Assembly: GCA_964651825.1 (NCBI GenBank)
Contig: CAZYWK010000102.1
Coordinates: forward strand, 1 to 13,144
DNA from: Sva-07 sp964651825
GTDB taxonomy: Bacteria; Actinomycetota; Acidimicrobiia; Acidimicrobiales; Ilumatobacteraceae
Direction: 5' to 3'
Length of the DNA: 13,144 bases
Both the position numbers and the translations under genes were made by a program. Below the pieces are notes generated by a model that saw only the letters and a list, made by a program, of their open reading frames with translations, did no database searches and was not told the DNA's origin. Shown piece by piece: positions 8,501-13,144 of the stretch (position 1 is the stretch's first letter; each line of letters begins with the position of its first letter).

Positions 8501-9002
8501 CGATCCTGGCCGCACGTTGCCGGTGGACGCGCTGGTCCGCGCAGATGGCGGCAGTCTCCGCCTCATGTTCGATGTGGTGGACGTTGACGTCGAAGCGTTC
8601 TTGCGGCACGGCCAAGCCGCCATCGATTCCCACCGACGCCGAGACCCTGACGCCCTGTCGATGCTCCGCGCAGCGCTCGCGGAGTATCGGGGCGAGGCGC
8701 TTCCCGACGAGCCGTACGAACCGTGGGCCCAGGCGCTCAGATCCTCGGTGTCGGCGACCTACGCCACCCTCCTGCGAGCCACGGCAGAGCGCGCCGTCGT
8801 CCTCGGCGATTCACTCCTCGCTTCCGACACGATGCGCCAGTTGGTCGAACTCGACCCCTACGACGAGTCGGCACATCTCGGGCTGGTGACGGCGCTCCGC
8901 TCGCTGGGCGCCCACGGTCAGGCCCAGGCAGCGGTGCGCTGCTACGTCCAGCGCATGGCGGAACTCGGCCTCGACGTCGAAACCTCAGCAGCAGCGCGAT
9001 AG
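5574..9002 (+). CDS. AAA ATPase/TPR regulator with C-terminal winged helix and BTAD domain
   Basis: A 1142-aa cytoplasmic regulator. Residues 28-41 (DRFVGRAKEIAALT) are the usual entry of AAA_16/LuxR-type ATPase modules. Walker A is GPAGIGKT (58-65) and Walker B LVVVLDDLHHSD (148-159). LTGGNPLFVEQI, further on, is the conserved NPLF motif of this ATPase class. The long Ala-rich helical middle (about 370-890) looks like TPR repeats. From about 901, ARVSVLGTFDV begins an OmpR-type winged helix, followed by a BTAD domain (about 1005-1140) with AEYRGEALPDEPYEPWAQ and ELDPYDESAHLGL. Such proteins sense a ligand or nucleotide through the ATPase/TPR part and activate transcription. Classical SARPs carry the winged helix and BTAD at the N-terminus; here they are at the C-terminus. 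An in-frame GTG at 5505 would add 23 residues but lies inside the palindrome, so ATG 5574 is preferred. Divergence from the lipoprotein operon makes that operon the likeliest target. Confidence 0.93.
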   Translation: MGTAGSDQRPRSRRSGSERSKRSSSVDRFVGRAKEIAALTGALPATRPTGAVLWTVVGPAGIGKTRLVQELAHVAVGSGHRVVWGQCWDEAGTPPYWPWTQVIRQLRGNPIGVDLGSFVQPDAGPVDRFALFDATAVELRAAAAEVPLVVVLDDLHHSDALSLMLTRFVLAHLSDAPLLVVGAYRAYEAAARSDIIGHLAALRDDANELNLSGLDLDGVRELVGDTLRADDVHTLTGGNPLFVEQIVRSAECPVAGTPSASDASAGHATLLSAVTARLIAVDAEVLELLAGLAVLGPHATGAAAAALLGRDVDVLERVAGRAADAGLLGPEPWSLSHQLVADAIMGLVADDRLAAWHFTAAGLDGAGGSSPAERAFHLCRAGGEHWEAAVEACCEAAEVASESFAHADAVAHYERAVGLIDDHAGGPEVAFDVTFAMAAALERSGRRLDAEATYGRAYVHARRSGNAESVARAAARHGISFYADEHLHRARADECRAALEVCPGDSALRVRLLANLAASHIAAAGSARLADEAVRIGRRIGDAEALGIALVAQQVTDLGPATLHRRLRTSREIIALAEMCGESDLAIRGRFLLKNALLEAGEVRELDAELLNQDRLVNDTADVRFARHSLWFRCMRASFDGHAAQVESLATRCLEISQQLQDPDGFGVYTGQYGVALWMQGRLVELEPVYLDLMQTEPDAPLWPAVLGWIWLGQRRIEAARGMLDRVPPPKELPSGMHQLLSLYTIADLTVAVGDDTLVGDMWEALLPYADRVVPIAMGAACFGVIARPLGQLALRMGHVDEGIAHLERAVQITARMGARPWLVDAQLALAEALLDAGRADDRRLSQLVREASGTVSSLDLAVFSDRVTTLADRVEAMRIATQVPTSAASHARTHSAQHRALARVSVLGTFDVRAVDGSSPRWTSRKARSLLKILVARRGSPMAREQLMDLLWCDAHPDDVANRMSVAVSTVRRALDPGRTLPVDALVRADGGSLRLMFDVVDVDVEAFLRHGQAAIDSHRRRDPDALSMLRAALAEYRGEALPDEPYEPWAQALRSSVSATYATLLRATAERAVVLGDSLLASDTMRQLVELDPYDESAHLGLVTALRSLGAHGQAQAAVRCYVQRMAELGLDVETSAAAR

Positions 9003-9051
9003 GAACCCAGCTCTGACTCGACTCCCCGCCAGAGGCGCCCTTTCGGAGATC

Positions 9052-10335
9052 TCATGAATTGCCTTCCTCTGACGAATCGCGCCCGCCTCTGGCTCCGTCC
9101 CACAGCGTCGCGACCGGGACTGCCCACACACGCTCGCCGAGGCGGGCGGTCAGGGGGCCGGTGTGGAACAGGATGCCGCATTGGAATCGATCGCCGAGGC
9201 GATCACTCAGGAACGTCAGGGCGCTCGCGTCGCGCTGGTTCACGGTTCGGGCCGACTTCACCTCGATCGCAATCGCAGTGCCGTCCGGGCGCTCGATGAT
9301 GACGTCGACCTCGATACCGGAGCGATCCCGGAAGTGGGCAAAGGTCAACGCCTCGTCGATTGCGGTCGCTTGGCGCATCAGCTCTGCGAGCACGAAGGAT
9401 TCGAGGAACGCACCGCCCATCGCCGCCGTACTGAGCCGCTGCGCCGACAGCGACAGCACGCCAGCGGCGAGCCCCGTATCGGTCACGTGGACTTTCGCCC
9501 GGTGACCGGTCTTGGCGGAGACGCCGACCGTCCAGCCAGGCAGCTCGGTCGTGAGGTACAGCCGCTCGAGTAGCCGCCGATAGGTCGCCACCGTCGGCTG
9601 CGACACGTCGAGCGAACGAGCGAGTTCGGTGTTGACCGCTGTCGATGAGGTTCGTTGTGCGATCAGCCGATAGAGACGCGACAACGCCCCGGAGTGCCGG
9701 ATGTCGATGAGGTCGGGCAGGTCTCGATCGGTCACGGTTGCCAGGTAGCTCGCGAACCATCGAGTTCGCTGGGTCGGCGTGGCACGCCGGAGGGCGGCCG
9801 GGTACCCGCCCGCCGCCACCACGTCGAAGACATCACTGCGCCCGAGCTCGGTCCGGAAGTTGCGAGGCTCGCCCCCTTCGAGCAGCTCAGCCAGCCATCG
9901 CTGCTTCGCACCGAACGTCTCAGCCGCAGCCAGCGGCATCAGCGAGAGTCGATGTGCTCGACCAGTGAGCGTCTCGGTGCCGGGCGGGAGCAGGAAGGAG
10001 CTAACCGATCCGGCGAGCAGGAAGCGCCCTGCGCCACCTTCGCGGTCAACGACGCGCTTGACGTACGAGAGCACTTCCGGCGCTCGGTGGAACTCATCGA
10101 TGGCGACGAGCCCCGGCGATGCCAACGCCGTGCCGACATCCTCCCGAACGAGCTGGAGCACGCTGTCGTCGTCGAGATCGAGGACGACAGCGTCACGTCG
10201 CTTGGCGATGGAGCGCAGCATCGTAGACTTCCCAGATCCGCGCGGCCCCTCGAGCAGGATCGCCGGCTCCTCGTCGAGCAGATCGTCGACGAACGGTTCC
10301 GCCCACCGCTGCACGTGCTCGATCGTTAGGATCAC
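9052..10335 (-). CDS. AAA ATPase, DUF4143 family, with PD-(D/E)XK-like C-terminus
   Basis: A 427-aa protein, typical for the AAA_14 + DUF4143 family. Walker A is GPRGSGKST (30-38), Walker B LVAIDEFH (76-83) and the sensor-like FLLAGS (105-110). GGYPAALR (176-183) is the family hallmark. A helix-turn-helix-like segment LARSLDVSQPTVATYRRLLE lies at 238-257, followed by TDTGLAAGVL and GGAFLESFVLAEL. The last part, FRDRSGIEVDVIIE...AIAIEVK (335-360), has the D344 and E358-x-K360 arrangement of PD-(D/E)XK nuclease folds. Biological roles of this family are mostly unsettled. The GTG start at 10335 is preceded by AGGG about 9 nt upstream. It converges on the BTAD regulator gene with a 49-bp gap in which I saw no terminator, and lies 249 bp downstream of the DUF262 gene on the same strand, so it likely has its own promoter. 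Confidence 0.92.
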   Translation of the reverse strand: MILTIEHVQRWAEPFVDDLLDEEPAILLEGPRGSGKSTMLRSIAKRRDAVVLDLDDDSVLQLVREDVGTALASPGLVAIDEFHRAPEVLSYVKRVVDREGGAGRFLLAGSVSSFLLPPGTETLTGRAHRLSLMPLAAAETFGAKQRWLAELLEGGEPRNFRTELGRSDVFDVVAAGGYPAALRRATPTQRTRWFASYLATVTDRDLPDLIDIRHSGALSRLYRLIAQRTSSTAVNTELARSLDVSQPTVATYRRLLERLYLTTELPGWTVGVSAKTGHRAKVHVTDTGLAAGVLSLSAQRLSTAAMGGAFLESFVLAELMRQATAIDEALTFAHFRDRSGIEVDVIIERPDGTAIAIEVKSARTVNQRDASALTFLSDRLGDRFQCGILFHTGPLTARLGERVWAVPVATLWDGARGGRDSSEEGNS

Positions 10336-10362
10336 GCCAGCGACCCTAGTCGAAGTTGAAGA

Positions 10363-10416
10363 ATCGTCCCGATCTAACTTGCATGATCGTCCCAGACGTA
10401 TCGACAGGATCGTCCG
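10363..10416. repeat. Three direct ATCGTCC repeats at exact 23-bp spacing
   Basis: ATCGTCCC occurs at 10363-10370 and 10386-10393 and ATCGTCCG at 10409-10416: first bases exactly 23 bp apart, with diverged spacers. They lie 28-81 bp upstream of the ATPase start (minus strand) and downstream of the DUF262 gene. Iteron-like spacing near two helical turns could mean cooperative regulator binding upstream of the ATPase gene. With short 7-8 bp units in GC-rich DNA, chance cannot be excluded. Nothing else gene-like was found in the 249-bp gap. Confidence 0.35.
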
Positions 10417-10584
10417 CGGGCGTTGCGCGAGACGGGATCGGGCCCGCCGACGCCGGCATCTTCCGGGACCAAATTTCTACACAAGCTGGTCTGTGGTGGT
10501 CATGAATTTCGTCGACAACGGCCTGACCGCGCGTTCGTACTGCCGCCCCGAGGATGAGCAACCACTCGATGTGTCATCTGGCTT

Positions 10585-12684
10585 TCAGTCGCCGCCCATC
10601 TGGTACTCGCAAGCCTGGCGGATGAGGCCGACGATGTAGGTGAAGTCGGAATCCTCCGATAACGCCACCTCCGTCGTGCCATTGCCCCAGTGCCCCTTGC
10701 CGCTCACGTCCCATGCAAGCGACCGTTCGTCTCGGAGAGACTCGATCGGGATGTTCAGCGTCAGCCGCATCCGGGCCTTCTGCGGCACCACATCTACAAA
10801 ATTCGTCTCGGCCTTGAAGGCGACATAGAGCTTCAGGAAATGCCGCGTGATGGCGGGATCGAGGGCAAGGATCTCACTGCTCAGCCGCTCGAACAGCGCC
10901 CGGCGTTGTGGCGGCAGGAGATACGGATGGTCCTCGATGGTGAAGCCGCGCTCCTCTTGTGGAACCTGGAACTCGGCGATCACCTCGTCGGGCAGCTCGG
11001 GGCGCGTCCAGATCTTGAGCACGTCCTCGGCGAGCCGCTCTGCGCGAGCGCGGATCTCGGCCTCGTTCCACGTTTCGAGCTGTCCAAGACCCTTGTTGAG
11101 CCGAAGCGGGCTGTCTTTGAATCCACCCTCCATGTCGCGCTTCTTGGTGAACGGGTGGTCCGAGTACTCCGAGTTGTAGCCCGTCAGCGTCAAGTTGCCC
11201 AGCGTGTGGAGGTAGGTCTGCTGCACCGTCTGCCAGTCCTCACCCAGTGCAGCCTGCCACTCGCGTGACAGGTGCTCGTTCTGCGGGAGTATGTGCTCGA
11301 TGGTGTACTCCTCGATCGTGACCGGCTCCTTACGCTCGAGGTTCTCCAGCTTCCGCAGGAAGTAGGACCGCCTACGGAAGTTGTAGAGGTCGGTCGACAC
11401 CAGTGCCGTCTTGAACTCCGCATCGGTCGGAAACGCACGGTAGCTCTTCATCCCGAGGAAGCTCGCGACGACGCTGTCCACGTATCGGTCTTTCCGGAGC
11501 GAGGTCCCGAGCCCGGCGAAGGTCTTGTTGAGGGAGTTGGTCGGGACCCGGCAGACGGCACGACGGAAGACGTAGGACGTGACGATGCGCACGATCTCGA
11601 GCAACTCGTCCCGGTCGATGGTGCCCAGCTCGTAGTCGGTGTAGGCCTCGAGGAGGAACGGATAGACGACGTCCGCCTTGATCTGATCAAGGTCCTTGAA
11701 GGCGGGCCCAAGCTTGGCGTCGGTCTCCTTGCCCAAAGCCATCGCGGCGTACCTGCGGGCGAATTCGCGAAGTTCGGCGACGAGACCCTCGACGGTCTCC
11801 TGTTCTGCAGTGAAGACAGCCGTGAAGGCCTTGAAGGCGTCGTAGATGTCGTCGAGGCGCGGAATCTCACCCGTCTTGATCGTCAGGAAGTGGCGGACGA
11901 ACTCGTCGAACTGACCTTCTCCAGCACCGCTGAACTCCAGTTCCATCGGGCGCCAGTACGCGTTGTACAGCTTCTCCTGTTGCTTCGGCGGCAAGTCCAT
12001 CAGCACGTAGTTGCGAATGAGATCAGCCTGAGACAGCTTGCGACCCGTCGAGTTCATCGCTTCGAACACCAGTTGCGGGTTGTCAACGTTCCTGGTGAGC
12101 GTCACATCGACGACCACGAGCTTGTCCAGCCCGCGGCAGACGACCGCGAGATCAAGCGAGGGGTCGTTGAGCTTGTTGCGAAGGAACTCGAAGTTCGCTG
12201 TCACACGCGCGGACGCCGCCGCAGGCAGAGGCACCCCTTGAACGATCGAGATGAGTGTCGCTCGGTCCTCCTGAGAGAGGATCAGCTTGAACTGCCGCTC
12301 GCCGTCCTCGTCGTCGTTGAGCAGATACCGATTGCGGATCTTCTTCGGCGAGAAGCCGTCGATCGGCTCTCGCTCCTGCTCCGGGAGTTGTTCCAACCGC
12401 TCAGCGAGCGCAGCCAGCAACAGCGTCACGGTGGTGACGCGCTGCTGTCCATCGATGATCAGATCTGGTTCTGCCGACGTGTTGGTCCCTTGGTCTTTCG
12501 CGACGTACACGATCGAGCCGGTGAAGTGAGCGCCGAGCTTGTCGTTGTTACCGGCGCGGAGGATGTCCGACCAGAGCTGCGCGCACTCTGCCTCTGTCCA
12601 GGAGTAGACGCGCTGGTAGATGGGCACGACGAACTGGTTGCTCTTTTTGAGGAGCGTCAGCAGGTGGGAGTCGACAGCCTTCAC
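10585..12684 (-). CDS. DUF262/DUF1524 (GmrSD-like) restriction-type protein with DUF5655-like tail
   Basis: A 699-aa protein. The N-terminal DUF262 (GmrS-like, ParB/sulfiredoxin fold) has VPIYQRVYSW (20-29) and the nucleotide-binding motif IDGQQRVTT (77-85), with FEAMNSTGRKLSQADLIRNY further on. The second half is DUF1524, an HNH-type nuclease domain with EHILPQN (H464, N469) and GNLTLTG (N497). The tail (about 600-697, LYVAFKAETNFVDVVPQKARMRLTLNI) resembles DUF5655. GmrSD-family proteins couple NTP hydrolysis to cutting of modified, for example glucosylated, phage DNA (type IV restriction); BrxU and SspE are relatives. Target specificity here is unknown. All key motifs look intact and the length suits a fused single-chain enzyme. 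I chose GTG 12684 because it gives MKAVDSHLLTLLKKS, the usual family start; the frame also opens at GTG 12702 (six more residues). Neither start has a well-spaced ribosome-binding site. It is probably transcribed alone. Confidence 0.93.
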   Translation of the reverse strand: MKAVDSHLLTLLKKSNQFVVPIYQRVYSWTEAECAQLWSDILRAGNNDKLGAHFTGSIVYVAKDQGTNTSAEPDLIIDGQQRVTTVTLLLAALAERLEQLPEQEREPIDGFSPKKIRNRYLLNDDEDGERQFKLILSQEDRATLISIVQGVPLPAAASARVTANFEFLRNKLNDPSLDLAVVCRGLDKLVVVDVTLTRNVDNPQLVFEAMNSTGRKLSQADLIRNYVLMDLPPKQQEKLYNAYWRPMELEFSGAGEGQFDEFVRHFLTIKTGEIPRLDDIYDAFKAFTAVFTAEQETVEGLVAELREFARRYAAMALGKETDAKLGPAFKDLDQIKADVVYPFLLEAYTDYELGTIDRDELLEIVRIVTSYVFRRAVCRVPTNSLNKTFAGLGTSLRKDRYVDSVVASFLGMKSYRAFPTDAEFKTALVSTDLYNFRRRSYFLRKLENLERKEPVTIEEYTIEHILPQNEHLSREWQAALGEDWQTVQQTYLHTLGNLTLTGYNSEYSDHPFTKKRDMEGGFKDSPLRLNKGLGQLETWNEAEIRARAERLAEDVLKIWTRPELPDEVIAEFQVPQEERGFTIEDHPYLLPPQRRALFERLSSEILALDPAITRHFLKLYVAFKAETNFVDVVPQKARMRLTLNIPIESLRDERSLAWDVSGKGHWGNGTTEVALSEDSDFTYIVGLIRQACEYQMGGD

Positions 12685-12815
12685 GGGCTCCCATTCTCGC
12701 ACGCGCCCCGTTGACGGCCGCCCGACCGGTGGGTCATTCGCAACGCCGTCGCAGGGTGGACACAGCTCGGAGCGTCACTGCGGCGGACGGTCTGTCGCCA
12801 CTCCCACTCTGCACC

Positions 12816-12863
12816 TACTCCCGGAGTTGCTCCCGGAGTTGCTCCCGAACTTGCTCCCGACCG
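12816..12863. repeat. Four tandem 12-bp repeats (TGCTCCCGGAGT type)
   Basis: Units: TACTCCCGGAGT (12816-12827), TGCTCCCGGAGT (12828-12839), TGCTCCCGAACT (12840-12851), TGCTCCCGACCG (12852-12863), with decay toward the right. The first unit contains ACTCC-C-GGAGT, an inverted repeat around one base, so it could pair with itself and the array could form alternative hairpins. Related copies occur singly at 13051-13059 (GACTCCCGG) and about 13110-13117 (TGCTCCCG). In one plus-strand frame the array would read as LLPE/LLPE/LLPN/LLPT, but no supported gene covers it. Confidence 0.7.
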
Positions 12864-12903
12864 CGAGCGAGACGCCCGGCAGAGGCTCCTCGGTTCTCGA
12901 GCC

Positions 12904-12920
12904 CGGCCCGACGAGGGCCG
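12904..12920. terminator. GC-rich hairpin, possible terminator
   Basis: CGGCCC (12904-12909), loop GACGA, GGGCCG (12915-12920): a perfect 6-bp stem. No T run follows on either strand. No gene end is visible next to it, so a terminator role is only one possibility; it could equally be a chance GC-rich stem. Confidence 0.25.
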
Positions 12921-12967
12921 TCCTGCTCGACTGGTACCGCGCCGCATGGCCGGCTGTCGACGGGTCC

Positions 12968-12984
12968 GGTCACCAGCGGTGACC
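12968..12984. repeat. Inverted repeat GGTCACC-AGC-GGTGACC, candidate binding site
   Basis: Two perfect 7-bp arms around a 3-nt centre. The core TCACC...GGTGA shares both half-sites with the divergent-region palindrome at 5495-5508, but the gap is 3 nt here and 4 nt there. It lies about 280 bp upstream of the DUF262 gene and about 100 bp before a weak promoter-like element at the right edge, so it could regulate a gene that starts beyond the window. A hairpin role is also possible. Confidence 0.4.
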
Positions 12985-13082
12985 TCTTCGGCAGTGAGCC
13001 CTCCCGTCCGACGATCCACCGAGAACGAACCGAGAGTCTGGGAGCGCAGCTGACTCCCGGAAATCGTGCACACCGTCCCGGT

Positions 13083-13094
13083 GATAATCTGTGA
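13083..13094 (+). promoter_or_regulatory. Weak -10-like element with possible leaderless gene start at the edge
   Basis: GATAAT (13083-13088) matches five of six bases of the TATAAT consensus in an otherwise GC-rich area. Six bases later, GTG at 13095 opens a frame (VLPDLAPDERFDRCAS) that runs off the window, so a leaderless transcript could start there. ATG at 13118 opens another frame. No -35 box is recognisable and 17 codons are too few to judge a protein, so no CDS is called. Confidence 0.22.
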
Positions 13095-13144
13095 GTGCTG
13101 CCCGATCTTGCTCCCGATGAACGATTCGATCGGTGCGCCTCCTG

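Larger units (their letters stand above)
12703..13144. other. Gene-poor, repeat-rich stretch at the right edge
   Basis: About 440 bases without a convincing complete gene. Open frames on both strands give Arg/Pro/Ser-rich, low-complexity products with no recognisable motif, typical of non-coding GC-rich DNA. It holds the tandem repeats, hairpin and inverted repeat listed separately. No tRNA cloverleaf was found, although TTCGATC near 13130 looks superficially like a T loop. The promoter of the DUF262 gene should lie in the first 100 bases, but no clear -35/-10 pair is visible there. Confidence 0.5.

Noticed and set aside
9003..9051. Terminator between the convergent BTAD regulator and ATPase genes
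   Set aside because: GGCGCC at about 9032 is self-complementary, but the flanks do not extend a stem.
10346..10561. 71-codon minus-strand frame between the DUF262 and ATPase genes
   Set aside because: No recognisable domain, no start signal, and it covers the phased repeats; too weak to call a gene.
11272..12714. 480-codon plus-strand frame opposite the DUF262/DUF1524 gene
   Set aside because: The minus strand encodes intact DGQQR and HNH-type motifs; the plus product is a Val/Leu/Glu/Arg-rich mirror frame.
12681..13073. 130-codon minus-strand frame upstream of the DUF262 gene
   Set aside because: Arg/Ser/Gly-rich, crosses the tandem repeats, overlaps the DUF262 start and shows no motif or ribosome-binding site.
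13118..13144. T-loop-like TTCGATC suggesting a tRNA at the edge
   Set aside because: Flanking bases do not pair as a T stem and no other cloverleaf arms were found.

Overview
The window is GC-rich DNA with strong third-position GC bias and several GTG/TTG starts. Together with lipoproteins opening in short Cys-anchored signal peptides and a very large ATPase-TPR-BTAD regulator, this suggests a high-GC actinobacterium. An Acidimicrobiia-like host is possible, but that is a guess from style because no rRNA or other phylogenetic marker is present. No tRNA, rRNA or CRISPR array was seen.

Left edge (1-1689): the last 22 codons of a Fpg/Nei-type DNA glycosylase end at 68. After 76 bp containing two overlapping inverted repeats comes a complete large serine recombinase (145-1614). 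A perfect GC-rich hairpin (1670-1689) lies in the convergent gap that follows. A serine recombinase abutting the 3' end of a housekeeping repair gene suggests an element boundary near the left edge, although no second attachment site could be identified.

Centre (1740-9002): a divergent regulator/lipoprotein locus. On the minus strand, three genes with 4-base stop/start overlaps (5478 to 1740) each encode a predicted lipoprotein. The first is an 851-aa surface protein with a bacterial Ig-like domain and a lipocalin-like C-terminal domain; the other two are small. On the plus strand, facing away, is a 1142-aa regulator with an AAA ATPase module, a TPR-like middle, and a C-terminal winged helix plus BTAD module. 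The 95-bp divergent gap holds a perfect 14-bp palindrome, TCACCGATCGGTGA (5495-5508), the best operator candidate in the window. The simplest reading is a signal-responsive ATPase regulator controlling an envelope lipoprotein operon of unknown function.

Right part (9052-12684): two minus-strand genes. One is an AAA ATPase of the DUF4143 family with a PD-(D/E)XK-like C-terminal segment. The other is a DUF262 + DUF1524 (HNH) protein with a DUF5655-like tail, related to GmrSD-type modification-dependent restriction enzymes. Three direct copies of ATCGTCC, exactly 23 bp apart, lie between them. The DUF262/DUF1524 gene is the clearest defence-type gene; its link to the ATPase is only proximity.

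Right edge (12685-13144): about 460 bp without a convincing complete gene but rich in small repeats: four 12-bp tandem units (12816-12863), a GC-rich hairpin (12904-12920), and an inverted repeat GGTCACC-AGC-GGTGACC (12968-12984) whose half-sites resemble those of the central palindrome. A weak -10-like element lies next to a possible leaderless gene start at the very edge.
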